Of a DNA stretch of 64,000 nucleotides, positions 8,736 through 18,140 are shown piece by piece. Source of the stretch: Leucobacter sp. UCMA 4100. GTDB lineage: Bacteria > Actinomycetota > Actinomycetes > Actinomycetales > Microbacteriaceae. Where the stretch lies: positions 558,001 through 622,000 of the forward strand of contig NZ_JAFEUS010000002.1 of the NCBI RefSeq assembly GCF_027853335.1, given 5' to 3'. The notes beneath the pieces were generated by a model. The model had not been told where the DNA came from. It saw nothing but the letters and a program-made list of their open reading frames with translations, and ran no database searches. The position numbers and the translations under genes were made by a program. The first letter of the stretch is position 1. Each line of letters begins with the position of its first letter.

Positions 8736-10970
8736 CTACTGCTTGGCCGTTGGCCGCGTTCGACGCGCGAAGAACACACCGCCGACGCTGAGTAGCAGTA
8801 GCGCGGCTACTCCGAGCATTACTGAGCCGATGCCCGCCTGGCCGGTCGTAGCGAGACCAGGGCCGCCTGGCGTTTCACCAGGCTTTGTGGGTGTCGGTTT
8901 TGTCGGGTCAACGGGATCAATCGGGTCGGTAGGAACAGCGTCAACGCCCGGATCTTTCTTCTCGCTCCACCCGGCAAAGAGCGTCATTTCTCCGGTCACC
9001 AGTGCCTCAAAATCATACGGGGTTTCAGTACCCTCGTCGGTGTACCATCCGGTAAACGTAAATCCCCCGCGCTCGGGGTCGGCAGGCTTCGATAGCGAGG
9101 CGCCGCCTATGACGGTAACCGGCTCGATTGCAGTTCCCCCGGCGCTCTCGAACGTGACCTGGTAATTCGGGACCGAGATCGTGAACGAGTCAGAGGTCGC
9201 TTCGCCATAATCATTGACCGCGTGAACACGGTAGAGGGTCTCTGCCGATTCAGGGGTGATCGTCACCGAGAGTTGTGCACCATCGGTACTCACACTCTCG
9301 CCGCGATCTTTCGATACCGCAGCCCACGTTGCACCGCCATCGATACTGAATGACCAGGTAAGCTGCGGAGCGGGTGAGCCGAACAGCTCCGTACTGAACG
9401 TGACCGTATCGCCGAGAAGGCCAGAAGATTCACTCGCTTCGCTCACCCGAGGGAGGTCAATGTAGGTAAATCCCTTTTCGAAGGTGACGGGGTGCTGAGC
9501 GATCGTGTTCGCGGCCCAACCCAGTTGAACATCAACTGCCCCGTATCCGGTTCCTGCTGGGGTTACGACGGTTACCTTATCGCCCGCGTTCTTCAGGTGA
9601 GTTCCAGGGACTCCGTCAAAGAGCACCTCGGTCGCCTCGGCCGTGACGATGGGCAGCGACACCGGAACAGGCACCGAGGTGCCTTTATGCGTTCCGTTTC
9701 CCAGCTGACTGAGCTCGTTGCGTCCCCAACCGTATGAGGTGCCGTCTTCGGCAATGCCAAACGAGAAACCATCGCCAGCGTTAATCGTGGTGAAGCGAAC
9801 ACCATCCGGACTCTGCACGAGTACCGGCTGCTCAACATCTGCTTCTTTCCCTTCCGCCACCTCACCTTGTGCGTTCAAGACGACACCATTACCGACCTCA
9901 CCGTTTTTGTTGAGACCCCAGGCATAGATTTCCCCCTCTTCGGTGAGCACGAGCGCGTGCTCACCGCCCGAAGAAACGTCCTTGACATACGTACCACCGG
10001 GAAGCGCAACCGGCGTTGCTGTCTTGCTCGCGGTTTTACTGCCGATCCCAAGGTAGCCATGGGCATTCGAACCCCAGGAGTACAATTTCCCGTCATCGCC
10101 AAGCCCGAGCGAATAGTTCCAGCCTGCAATGACCTTCGTGTACTTCACACCCCGCGGGGTGGTAACACGGGTTGGCTCTTTGATCGCCTTGGGTGACTCA
10201 TTCGCTATGCCAAGCAAGCCCTGGTTACTGTAACCCCACGCATAGGTGTTGCCGTCAGAGCCGATTGCGAGCGTGTGAGTTCCCACGGTACTCACCGAGG
10301 TGAACGTCACTCCCTCAGGCATCATGACAGCAGCAGGCACTCTTTCCACGGCGGAGGTGTTGGCGCTGCCCTGACCGATTTGTCCTTGCTCATTCTTGCC
10401 CCAACCGTAGGCGTTTCCCTCAGTGTCGAGGGCAATGGCGAAGTTTTTACCAGCGAGAATTTCAGCAAATGTTACGCCTTCGGGCACCGCAATGGGCACA
10501 GGTTCACGCAGCGGAAAATATGCAGGTCCGATTCCGAGCTGCCCCTGATCATGTGCACCCCACGAGTAGGCAGAGCCGTCGTCAAGAACCGCGTAAGAGT
10601 TGTTGAGGCCGGTCTCATAGTCGAGCACCTTCGCACCCGCTGGCAGGTGAGTTCTCACGGGCGCCGGTTGTTCTTTGTTGGTTCCGTTACCAACACCGCC
10701 AATCTTGTTTGCACCCCATCCATAGACATTGCCATCAGCACCAAGGGCAAGGGTGGTAAAACTGCCAGCATGGATAGAAACTAAGTCAGGCCCAAGCGGC
10801 GGCTCAGGAAGATCGATCGTAACCTCGGTGCCGCCAGCGAGCGTACCGACCTCGGGAGAGGGCTGACCATCAGCGAGCGGTTCGGCGTGGGCCGAACTCA
10901 TGAGCGCGGGTACCAGCAAGGCCGCGATCGTCGCCGAAGCAAGCGTTTGGCCAAACACGTGTTTTTTCAT
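8736..10970 (-). CDS. Cell-wall-anchored RCC1 beta-propeller surface protein (LATTG)
   Basis: The 744-residue protein starts with a Sec signal peptide (cleavage near AHAEP). Residues about 60-440 are seven RCC1 repeats, each with a YxWGxNxxGxxG-type core (for example VYGWGANKIGGVGNG), enough for one complete propeller. An Ig-like segment follows at about 500-600, then a Listeria-Bacteroides (Flg_new/InlB-B type) repeat with GGFTFTGWYTDEG and LFAGW. A Pro-rich linker leads to LATTGQ, a hydrophobic helix and a basic tail. LAxTG signals are typical of class E sortase substrates in Actinobacteria. Role is unknown; adhesion is plausible. The ribosome site is GAGGGG. Confidence 0.9.
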   Translation of the reverse strand: MKKHVFGQTLASATIAALLVPALMSSAHAEPLADGQPSPEVGTLAGGTEVTIDLPEPPLGPDLVSIHAGSFTTLALGADGNVYGWGANKIGGVGNGTNKEQPAPVRTHLPAGAKVLDYETGLNNSYAVLDDGSAYSWGAHDQGQLGIGPAYFPLREPVPIAVPEGVTFAEILAGKNFAIALDTEGNAYGWGKNEQGQIGQGSANTSAVERVPAAVMMPEGVTFTSVSTVGTHTLAIGSDGNTYAWGYSNQGLLGIANESPKAIKEPTRVTTPRGVKYTKVIAGWNYSLGLGDDGKLYSWGSNAHGYLGIGSKTASKTATPVALPGGTYVKDVSSGGEHALVLTEEGEIYAWGLNKNGEVGNGVVLNAQGEVAEGKEADVEQPVLVQSPDGVRFTTINAGDGFSFGIAEDGTSYGWGRNELSQLGNGTHKGTSVPVPVSLPIVTAEATEVLFDGVPGTHLKNAGDKVTVVTPAGTGYGAVDVQLGWAANTIAQHPVTFEKGFTYIDLPRVSEASESSGLLGDTVTFSTELFGSPAPQLTWSFSIDGGATWAAVSKDRGESVSTDGAQLSVTITPESAETLYRVHAVNDYGEATSDSFTISVPNYQVTFESAGGTAIEPVTVIGGASLSKPADPERGGFTFTGWYTDEGTETPYDFEALVTGEMTLFAGWSEKKDPGVDAVPTDPIDPVDPTKPTPTKPGETPGGPGLATTGQAGIGSVMLGVAALLLLSVGGVFFARRTRPTAKQ

Positions 10971-11106
10971 CGGTACATTCCCCTCGTAGCGGGAATAGCC
11001 CTGCTGTCAGTGGCCCGAACATTCTCTCTCCCGCAATGTATATCTGGTTAAGAGTATCCAAGTACTAGGCACACGGCTAGCCTTGCCTCATAATCCCGGT
11101 CGACAC

Positions 11107-11148
11107 GAAAAGAGCCACCGCCGGGTAGAAAACCCGAGCGGTGGCTCT
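11107..11148 (-). terminator. Rho-independent terminator after the amino-acid permease gene
   Basis: AGAGCCACCGC and GCGGTGGCTCT pair, with an inner CCGGG/CCCGG pairing, and are followed on the minus strand by TTTTCG. Confidence 0.85.
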
Positions 11149-11167
11149 GTATCGATGGATAGGGGCC

Positions 11168-12592
11168 TTAGCCGATGCCCTCCATCATTTCGGTGTGCGT
11201 GTTGCCAATACGCCCCTTCATCTCAGGGTCACGCTTCGACGCGTAGCCGAATCGCACGAAACCAAGCACCATAGTGATGAGGAAGAGGTACGGGATAACG
11301 TTCATCGGGAACGCCGGAACCGGCCAGATATTGGCATAGAACACGTAAGCCATCGCGGCAACTGAGACGGTGGCAAAGATTGGCACGAGGCGGTTCTTAA
11401 TGCCCTGCTTGCGCAGGTAGACAACGCCAGCGATCGCAACCAGTGAATACGAGAGCATATAGCCGTACGTTCCATAGGTATCGATCCACACAAGCATGTC
11501 CATCGGCTCGTTCTTGAAGAGAATGAGCACAACATCGACGGCGATCGTGAGGCCGCCGGCGACGAGCAGACCGCGGTGAGGCGTGAGGTGCTTTTCGTGC
11601 GTGCGACCGAAGCTTCCCGGTAGCACGCCCTCTTTACCCATGACGTAGATGATGCGGCCCACGACGTTGAGTGGGGCAACCACGACGGCAAAGAACGAAG
11701 CTGCGACACCGAACACGAGCAGCGGGCCGAACCAGACGGGCATACCGATCTTCTCGTTGATCGCTTCGAGCGGGCTCGCAACCGTTGCGAGGTCATCGCC
11801 CAGAACAACGATCTGCGTGTATGCCGAGAAGATATAGAGAATGCCAACGCCAAGAGCACTCCACATGATGGCGCGCGGAATCGCGACCTTCGGGTTCTTC
11901 GCCTCGCGACCGAGCGCATCGGCCGACGAGAAGCCCACGAAGCCGAGAATCGCGAGCACCATGCCGGCACCGACCCCTTCAAACGGCGTCTCAGAAAGTT
12001 TGAAGTGCGACGGGTTCCAACCCGCTTTGACGGCCCAGAACAGGCCGGCGATCAGCAGCACGAGAATAATGACGATCGAGATGATCTCGAGCACGAACGA
12101 GACGCGTGCCGAGGCCCTGATGCCCTGAATCGTGAAGAACACCGCGGTGCCACCGATAAGAATCGTGAGGGCCACGGTCCAGCCGGTTCCTTGCACCCCG
12201 TCGAAGCCCAGCAAGCGCAGGGTGTCCATGAAGAACGAGACCGAGCCGTTGAGTGATCCGGTGGCGATGCCCCACGAACCGATCATGAGGGCGGCACCCG
12301 CGGTAAAGGCGCCGACCGGGCCGAGCCCTTTGGCGACGTACGTGTAGAGCGAGCCCGCCGACGGGAAGAGCTTCGCGAACATCGAGACGATGTAGCCGAC
12401 GCACAAGATCACGATGGTCGCGAGGGCGAACGCGTAAAGCGTTCCGGTGCCCGCGCCCATGAAAATCTCGGCGGCGGTAAAGGCGATCACGGCGCTCGGG
12501 GCAATGCTCGCGATGGCTTGGGCTGCGAGCTCAGGACCTGACATGACCCCCTCGCGGAGGCCCGAATCTACCTGAGGTTTCGTCGTTGACAT
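11168..12592 (-). CDS. APC superfamily amino-acid permease
   Basis: The 474-residue protein has about twelve hydrophobic segments. The APC signature lies at its N-terminus (ASIAPSAVIAFTAAEIFMGAGTGTLYAF), followed by FPSAGSLYTYVAKGLGP. GFVGFSSADALGREAKNPKVAIPRAI is the conserved loop between helices 6 and 7. It should take up an amino acid or amine by proton symport. The gene begins 12 bases after the alcohol dehydrogenase stop with ribosome site AAGGGG, so the two form an operon. The divergent PucR regulator is the likely controller. It is related to the second APC gene near 54 kb. Substrate is not predictable. Confidence 0.9.
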   Translation of the reverse strand: MSTTKPQVDSGLREGVMSGPELAAQAIASIAPSAVIAFTAAEIFMGAGTGTLYAFALATIVILCVGYIVSMFAKLFPSAGSLYTYVAKGLGPVGAFTAGAALMIGSWGIATGSLNGSVSFFMDTLRLLGFDGVQGTGWTVALTILIGGTAVFFTIQGIRASARVSFVLEIISIVIILVLLIAGLFWAVKAGWNPSHFKLSETPFEGVGAGMVLAILGFVGFSSADALGREAKNPKVAIPRAIMWSALGVGILYIFSAYTQIVVLGDDLATVASPLEAINEKIGMPVWFGPLLVFGVAASFFAVVVAPLNVVGRIIYVMGKEGVLPGSFGRTHEKHLTPHRGLLVAGGLTIAVDVVLILFKNEPMDMLVWIDTYGTYGYMLSYSLVAIAGVVYLRKQGIKNRLVPIFATVSVAAMAYVFYANIWPVPAFPMNVIPYLFLITMVLGFVRFGYASKRDPEMKGRIGNTHTEMMEGIG

Positions 12593-12604
12593 GTACGGCG
12601 CCCC

Positions 12605-13708
12605 TTATGCTTCCGGAATGAGCAGGGTGCGAAGCGCGCTACCGGCCTGCAGATCTTCGAGAGCCTGCGCGGCCTGCGAGAGGGGCACGCGTCCCGAGAT
12701 GAGCGGATCGAGAATCAGCTGGCCGTCCATGTAGCGATCGACGAGCGCAGGAATATCGATTGATGGGCGCACCGAGCCATAGTTCGAGCCCAGGATGCGC
12801 TGGTCTGCTTCGGCGAGCACGAGCGGCTCGAAGCTTGCCTTTGCCCCTGTGGGAGGCAGGCCGACGATCACCGATGCGCCACCGAGGCTGAGCATCTGAA
12901 TCGACTGCTCGGTCGTCTCAACACGACCGATAGCGTCGAAGGCGTAGTCAACGCCATCGGGCAGGAGCTCTTTAAGCTGCTCAACGACGTCGCCGTCTGA
13001 TGCGTTGATGCGGTCGGTCGCCCCGAACTGCACTGCCATCTCGGTCTTCTCTTCGCGAAGATCGATCGCCACGATGCGCTCTGCGCCCGCAAGGCGTGCG
13101 CCCTGGACAACGTTGAGGCCGACGCCGCCGCAACCGATCACGGCGACGGTTGAGCCGGGCTCGACACCCGCGGTGTTCGTGACGGCGCCAACGCCGGTTG
13201 CAACAGCACAGCCCACGAGCGCGAGCACGTCGAGCGGCGCGTCATCGCGCACCTTGATTGCGCCCGAAGCAGGAACGATGACCTCTTCTGAGAATGACGA
13301 GACGCCGAGGTAGTGCTGAATGGTCTCATCGCCGATGCTCATGCGCGAGGTGCCGTCGAAGAGCACGCCCTGGGGTGCAACGAGATCGGCAACGAGCTGG
13401 CAGCGGGCCTCGTAGCCCGACTTGCAGAAGCGGCACTCGCCGCACGGTGGCACCCAGCTGAGTACGACGTGGTCGCCCTCTGAGAGTGACGTAACGCCCT
13501 CACCGAGTTCGGTGACAATGCCCGAGCCCTCGTGGCCCATGACGAGCGGTGCTGCAACCTCCCACTCACCGCGCTTGACGTGCAGGTCTGAGTGGCATAC
13601 TCCGGCTGCCACGATCTTGACCCGAACTTCACCCCGTTTCGGGGCCGCGAGTTCAACGTCGGTGTACTCGATGGCGTGGTCTGGCCCTCGGAAGACGACT
13701 GCTTTCAT
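12605..13708 (-). CDS. Zinc-dependent medium-chain alcohol dehydrogenase
   Basis: The 367-residue MDR protein has all zinc ligands: catalytic Cys in GVCHSDLHV and His in MGHEGSGIV, and the structural-zinc cluster CGECRFCKSGYEARC. The Rossmann motif is GCGGVGLNVVQGA, and an acidic residue after the next strand (IVAIDLRE) suggests NAD. It oxidises an alcohol or reduces an aldehyde. I chose ATG at 13708 (MKAVVFRG) because AGAGAGG precedes it and family members begin there. The operon partner is the permease, and PucR is divergent. Together they may import and degrade an amino-acid or amine-derived alcohol or aldehyde. Confidence 0.9.
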   Translation of the reverse strand: MKAVVFRGPDHAIEYTDVELAAPKRGEVRVKIVAAGVCHSDLHVKRGEWEVAAPLVMGHEGSGIVTELGEGVTSLSEGDHVVLSWVPPCGECRFCKSGYEARCQLVADLVAPQGVLFDGTSRMSIGDETIQHYLGVSSFSEEVIVPASGAIKVRDDAPLDVLALVGCAVATGVGAVTNTAGVEPGSTVAVIGCGGVGLNVVQGARLAGAERIVAIDLREEKTEMAVQFGATDRINASDGDVVEQLKELLPDGVDYAFDAIGRVETTEQSIQMLSLGGASVIVGLPPTGAKASFEPLVLAEADQRILGSNYGSVRPSIDIPALVDRYMDGQLILDPLISGRVPLSQAAQALEDLQAGSALRTLLIPEA

Positions 13709-13816
13709 GACTGTAACCTCTCTGTTGGAGCGTGAAGACACCTGAGCTTATAAAGCAACACCCCGCAGACACAATGCGCATCATGATGATTCTGACAGCA
13801 GGCCATCACCATCTTG

Positions 13817-13828
13817 TACACTCTGGGT
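13817..13828 (+). promoter_or_regulatory. Leaderless promoter -10 of the PucR regulator gene
   Basis: TACACT at 13817-13822 is followed by six bases and the ATG at 13829. CTGACA about 19 bases upstream could be the -35 element. Confidence 0.55.
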
Positions 13829-15274
13829 ATGGCGTTGACCCTAAGACAACTCATCACCCGCTTCACCCCAGAATCAATTCACGGGCTGCACGATCTCGAC
13901 GAGACCGTGGCCGAAGTGGTGCGGTTTGACGAGCTCATCGTCAAGGGCTCTGAGGTGCACCACACGCTCGTCACCTGCTCAGCCAAACAGATCGAGACAC
14001 TGCTCGAAACCCCCGAGAGTGAACAGTGCGACCTCCTGCGCCGATGCATTCTCGCTTCGTCTGAGCACAGCCCCGAGCTCGAGCACGCAGTGGCCGAGGC
14101 CGGATTCGCCGCCATGCTCGGCGCGAAGGTGCCCCCGGCCGACCTCTTCAGCTCGCTCGAAACAGTGCTCACGAACTACCTCGCGGCCGACGACCGCATG
14201 CTCACGACCGCGGCACGAGTGCTCACCAAGGTCGCGAGTGTGGGCGGCGTCGAGGGCGTGCTCAACCAACTTTCATCGCTCATTGACGGCTGGGCCGTGC
14301 TCCTCGACGCGCACGGCCAGGTGCTCACAAGCGTTGCGGCCGGCCGTCTTCACATTGACGACGCAATCTCGGTGGTGCTGAACCGCCCGGTGAAGGTGCG
14401 CTACCCGGGACTACAGGTACACGTCATTGAATCGGGCGGGCGCACGAGCGCACGCCTCGTCATCGCGGCTCGCGGATCGAGTTCGTACCGGGCCAGGTCG
14501 ATCGCGGCACTCGCTGCGAACATCATCGCGCTCATGTTGCGCACCACCGACCCGTCAGAGACCGAGCGCCTCGGCCGCAAAGCCATCGTAGACACGCTCG
14601 TGCGCGGCGGCGACGATGCGAGCGCCCTGCTCTCAGACTGGACCATCACCGATTCGCACCTCGCAGCCTTTGTCTTTTCGTCAAAAACGAAATACACCGA
14701 CGTCGAGAATATGGTGGCTCGGTGGCTCACGCAGAGCGGTTTTCCGCACCTCTTTTACGGAACGGGTTCAGAAGTCTTCGGGTTTGCGACCAAAGCCGTA
14801 CTCTCGTCACTCGAGGAGAAAACCCGGGAGTTCAGGGCGTATCGCGACGAGAGGCTCCACCTCGGAACCGGTTCACTGCTGCCACGAACCGAGCTTGAAG
14901 CCAGCCTGCAGCAGGCTCGCCAGGCCCTCTCAGCAACGAGCGTTGAGGGCCAGCATGTGCTGCACTTTCGCGAGCTGAGCTCGATGCGTCACGCGCTCAT
15001 GCACTTCACGGCATCACAGCAGGCGATGCTCACCTCGGTACTCGACCCCGTACTCCACGCGGGCCCGCAAGCCGAAACGCTGCTCGAGACCCTCACCGTC
15101 TTTGTGCAGCACCACGGCTCCTGGAGTGATGCGTCACGTCAGCTCGGGGTGCACCGGCAAACCCTCGCAAAACGAATCGACCTCGTTGAGCAACTCCTTG
15201 GGCTCTCACTCCAGTCGGCCGACGACCGCGCGACCATCTGGCTCGCGCTACGAAGCCTGCAGCAGACACGCTAG
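13829..15274 (+). CDS. PucR family transcriptional regulator
   Basis: The 481-residue protein has an N-terminal PucR-type sensory segment (TLRQLITRF start, then an alpha-helical region), a central GGDEF-like domain (about 260-370), and a C-terminal HTH_30 domain: ETLTVFVQHHGSWSDASRQLGVHRQTLAKRIDLVEQLLGL. PucR regulators usually control catabolic operons for purines, amino acids, amines or proline, acting as activators. The divergent position next to the alcohol dehydrogenase and permease genes makes those its probable targets. A start five codons upstream (13814) is possible, but the leaderless pattern favours 13829. Confidence 0.88.
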   Translation: MALTLRQLITRFTPESIHGLHDLDETVAEVVRFDELIVKGSEVHHTLVTCSAKQIETLLETPESEQCDLLRRCILASSEHSPELEHAVAEAGFAAMLGAKVPPADLFSSLETVLTNYLAADDRMLTTAARVLTKVASVGGVEGVLNQLSSLIDGWAVLLDAHGQVLTSVAAGRLHIDDAISVVLNRPVKVRYPGLQVHVIESGGRTSARLVIAARGSSSYRARSIAALAANIIALMLRTTDPSETERLGRKAIVDTLVRGGDDASALLSDWTITDSHLAAFVFSSKTKYTDVENMVARWLTQSGFPHLFYGTGSEVFGFATKAVLSSLEEKTREFRAYRDERLHLGTGSLLPRTELEASLQQARQALSATSVEGQHVLHFRELSSMRHALMHFTASQQAMLTSVLDPVLHAGPQAETLLETLTVFVQHHGSWSDASRQLGVHRQTLAKRIDLVEQLLGLSLQSADDRATIWLALRSLQQTR

Positions 15275-15283
15275 CGTTCGCGG

Positions 15284-16297
15284 TCAGCCTTCGGCGCTAC
15301 CGGTCTCGGGAAGCTTCGATGCGGCAGGATCCGCCGCCTTTTTCGGCCCTTTCGACGACCACACGAGGTACGCGACACCGAGCAAAACAGCCCCGCCATA
15401 CCCCACGGCCCACCAGGCAAAGCCCGGCAACCCGCTCGGCTCGCCCGCGGCATCAAGATCAGCCTCAGGCGTCGGCGAAACCCGCTCTCCGGTCACGAGA
15501 ATTCGATGCGTGTTCACGCCAAGCGGCGTGCACGTGATGAGCGTGACGAGATCTTCACCAGGCTCCTGGTGAAGCGTTTCGGTCTGGTCTGGCTCAACAA
15601 CGGCCACGTCCCGCACCCGGTAGGTCAACACCTCACCAAACGTCTCGAGGGTAAAGGTGTCGCCCTCTTCGACCTTGTCAAGGTCGGTGAACATTCGAGC
15701 GCTCGCGAGCCCGCGGTGACCGGTGATCACAGACCTGGTGCTGTCGCCGCCAACGGGAAGCGAGGTGCCCTCAAGGTGCCCCAGCCCTTTGAGAAGCGTC
15801 TCTTCATCGGTGCCGTGGTAGATCGGCAAGTCGACCTTAATCGAGGGAATTCGCAGCCTCGCCATGACCCCGCTCGGGGTCGCAAGCTGGTCGCTGTAGC
15901 GCAGCTCGTTGTCACGCAGTTCACCGGAGCCAACCGCAACGTTCGCGCCAGCTTCGAGCAAGGCCCCCGACGAAAGCTCTTCGTTGTACCGCTGTGCCTC
16001 ATGAATTTGGGAGGCCATGTCAGGCTTCACGTTCGCGAGCTCTTCGTCGTAGAGGCCAACGAGCGAAGACTGGTTCACCTGCGACAGCCATGCCGAGGCA
16101 GTGGGATACAACAGCACCCCTACCCCGAGCAGCCAGCACACGAAAGTTACCCACGCACCAAACGGAGGCTTGCGGCGACGCTCGGCACGCCGTTTCGCAG
16201 CCCGCCCCTGCGGCGCCTGCTGCTCAACAGTCTGGGATTCGCCCTGCTCAGCGTTCTGCCCTCCCGGGGCGGTCGCTGCGGTAGCGTGGCGGCTCAT
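15284..16297 (-). CDS. Class C (pilin-polymerising) sortase
   Basis: The 337-residue protein has a cytosolic basic N-terminus and a TM helix at about 47-65. The extracytoplasmic sortase domain carries catalytic His194 (ITGHRGL), Cys256 (TLITCTP) and Arg265 (HRILVTGER). A second TM helix lies at about 296-313, a hallmark of class C. These enzymes join pilin subunits through Lys-Thr isopeptide bonds, and the major pilin gene lies just upstream in the same direction. ATG at 16297 has an ideal GAGGAG site; a longer frame to 16327 lacks one. Oddly the cytosolic tail ends KLPETGSAEG, a sorting-signal-like motif on the wrong side of the membrane. Confidence 0.93.
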   Translation of the reverse strand: MSRHATAATAPGGQNAEQGESQTVEQQAPQGRAAKRRAERRRKPPFGAWVTFVCWLLGVGVLLYPTASAWLSQVNQSSLVGLYDEELANVKPDMASQIHEAQRYNEELSSGALLEAGANVAVGSGELRDNELRYSDQLATPSGVMARLRIPSIKVDLPIYHGTDEETLLKGLGHLEGTSLPVGGDSTRSVITGHRGLASARMFTDLDKVEEGDTFTLETFGEVLTYRVRDVAVVEPDQTETLHQEPGEDLVTLITCTPLGVNTHRILVTGERVSPTPEADLDAAGEPSGLPGFAWWAVGYGGAVLLGVAYLVWSSKGPKKAADPAASKLPETGSAEG

Positions 16298-16340
16298 GTT
16301 GTCTCCTCGGCCACAAGATCGTGACATTTCTAAGGGTTTT

Positions 16341-16381
16341 GCCGGCCTGGCGAGGCACGGGGGATACTTCGCCAGGCCGGC
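16341..16381 (-). terminator. Strong hairpin between the pilin and sortase genes
   Basis: A perfect 13-bp GC-rich stem (16341-16353 with 16369-16381) surrounds a 15-base loop. No T-run follows on the minus strand, so it may attenuate transcription or stabilise the pilin mRNA, giving more pilin than sortase. Confidence 0.65.
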
Positions 16382-16437
16382 GGTTTACAAGAAGCGTACC
16401 GCGGTGGGCACCCTTCACACTCTGCGAGTTGCGGTGA

Positions 16438-17979
16438 CTACGCGGTGGTGTTTTTGCGGCGTGTGACCATCACCGAACCAGCAGCAACCGCCACCAACGC
16501 AAGACCACCAACAACCAACAACACCTGACCAGCACCACCAGTCATCGGCAACTCAGGAACCTCCTGCTGCACGTTCTTCACCTGCTTCGAGAACACCGAC
16601 ACCTCACCAGGCTTCACAACCACCTCAGTACGCGCCTCATCCTCATCAGGCAACACAAACCCAGTAGGAGCCTTCGTCTCAACCAGCACGTAGCAACGCT
16701 CCTTCAACCCATTCGTCATCGTGCCACCCTGAAGCTCATCATCACCAATCCACAACCCAGGAACCGTGATCACACCATCTTTCCCAGAAACCAGCTTCAG
16801 TTCCTTCCCATCAGCACCCGTCACCGCAGGCAGGGTCTTATCAGCAACACAACCCGAAGCAACATCACTAATCAGAAGCTTAAACTCAGCCCCCTCAAGA
16901 CCCTTACCAGCCTGACCAGCATCAATCTTCTGCACCATCAGACCACCCCAACGAGTCCACACCTCATCAGTCGGGGTACCCGGCTTCCCGTCACCATCAA
17001 GATCAAGATCATTCACATTCACAAACGCCTGGTTCGCGATCTCACCATCACCCAACGACTGAACCACCGCAACAAAATCAACCGTCACCGTGTCACCCGT
17101 CTTCAGCCCGGCAAGACCCGCCTCGTCAAACGAGACCGTCAACACTGACCGGCCCTCACCGTTCACCGTCCACGCAGCCGTATACCCCGACGTAACCGTC
17201 ACACCATTCACCTGAACCACAGGCGTACCCTCACCCTTCAGGCGGGCATCAAGCGTGTCACTCACCACAAGCTTCGTGTAATGATCATCAGTCACCGCGG
17301 GAAGTACCTGCGACACCCGGTAATCAACATCAGCACCCACCACGAACCCGTTCTCGGGCTGGTTCTGAATCGTCTTCGAAGGCTTATCACCCACATCATT
17401 CTTCGGGTACACATTCACGTCATACACCCACGACGCACCATCACCCTTCTCACCCGTCGCGGGCGTCGGGATCGTCACAATGAAAGGCTCTGACTTCTTT
17501 GTCACCTTTTCAGGAACCTTCGTCTCACGCACCAAATACGCACCCAAATCAAGCAGCCCACTTGACGCGACACCATCAACCGTCGCGGGAAGCTCATGAC
17601 ACGCACCCAACGAATACGAACCCAGCGACTGCCCCGAACGGGCACCCTTCAACGCTGCAGCATCCTTGCCCAGAACCGTCAACGCATCCCAGCCAGTGTT
17701 CGACCCATCCAGCAGATCAACATCCTCGATCGGGCAATACTCAAACACCACCCCGTCAATCGGCTTCGACGAAGGCTTCACACCCGAACCATCAGGATGC
17801 ATGCCACCCTGACCCGGATTCTCATACTTATGCACCGTCAACGAACCCTGCGCACCAGGATCAATCTCAACCGCCTGCGCAGCCGAAGCCCCCGCAAACA
17901 ACCCAGCCACACCAACCGCAGCAACCGCAGTCACCGCCAAACCACGACGCAACCCGCGCCCAACACTCATACCTGACAT
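16438..17979 (-). CDS. Major pilin subunit, SpaA/SpaH type, LPMTG-anchored
   Basis: The 513-residue protein has a Sec signal peptide (to about residue 37, AQAVEI). Domain D1 carries the pilin motif WVYDVNVYPKN with polymerising Lys193. D2 ends at IANQAFVNVND. D3 is a Cna-B-type isopeptide domain with the E-box YVLVETKAPTGF. LPMTG (477-481) follows, then a hydrophobic helix and an RRK tail. Class C sortase links Thr480 of one subunit to Lys193 of the next. Start ATG 17979 has AGAAAGGA eight bases upstream. Codon use is unlike the neighbours: third positions are dominated by T and G, with few C. No separate tip or base pilin is seen nearby. Confidence 0.93.
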   Translation of the reverse strand: MSGMSVGRGLRRGLAVTAVAAVGVAGLFAGASAAQAVEIDPGAQGSLTVHKYENPGQGGMHPDGSGVKPSSKPIDGVVFEYCPIEDVDLLDGSNTGWDALTVLGKDAAALKGARSGQSLGSYSLGACHELPATVDGVASSGLLDLGAYLVRETKVPEKVTKKSEPFIVTIPTPATGEKGDGASWVYDVNVYPKNDVGDKPSKTIQNQPENGFVVGADVDYRVSQVLPAVTDDHYTKLVVSDTLDARLKGEGTPVVQVNGVTVTSGYTAAWTVNGEGRSVLTVSFDEAGLAGLKTGDTVTVDFVAVVQSLGDGEIANQAFVNVNDLDLDGDGKPGTPTDEVWTRWGGLMVQKIDAGQAGKGLEGAEFKLLISDVASGCVADKTLPAVTGADGKELKLVSGKDGVITVPGLWIGDDELQGGTMTNGLKERCYVLVETKAPTGFVLPDEDEARTEVVVKPGEVSVFSKQVKNVQQEVPELPMTGGAGQVLLVVGGLALVAVAAGSVMVTRRKNTTA

Positions 17980-18122
17980 CAATCCATTCCTTTCTCAACC
18001 ACCAACACCTCGGTGACCTTGGTTTTCGGGGCAAGAAATCCCCCCAGTTTGCTCAAGCTGAAAGCACGAGTCGAGGTTTTCGACGTGCCCAACGGGCGAG
18101 AAAAGAACGTGAGATGCCCGGC

Positions 18123-18140
18123 GTATTCCCTGGTATTCCC
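18123..18140 (-). promoter_or_regulatory. Candidate ECF-type -35 repeats upstream of the pilin gene
   Basis: On the minus strand GGGAATAC occurs twice with exactly 10 bases between copies. The copy nearer the gene is followed 14-15 bases later by CGTT. This resembles SigE/SigH/SigR-type promoters (GGGAAT...GTT), but the spacer is about two bases shorter than usual. It lies about 145 bases upstream of the pilin start. Its role as a target of the neighbouring sigma fusion is inference. Confidence 0.35.
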
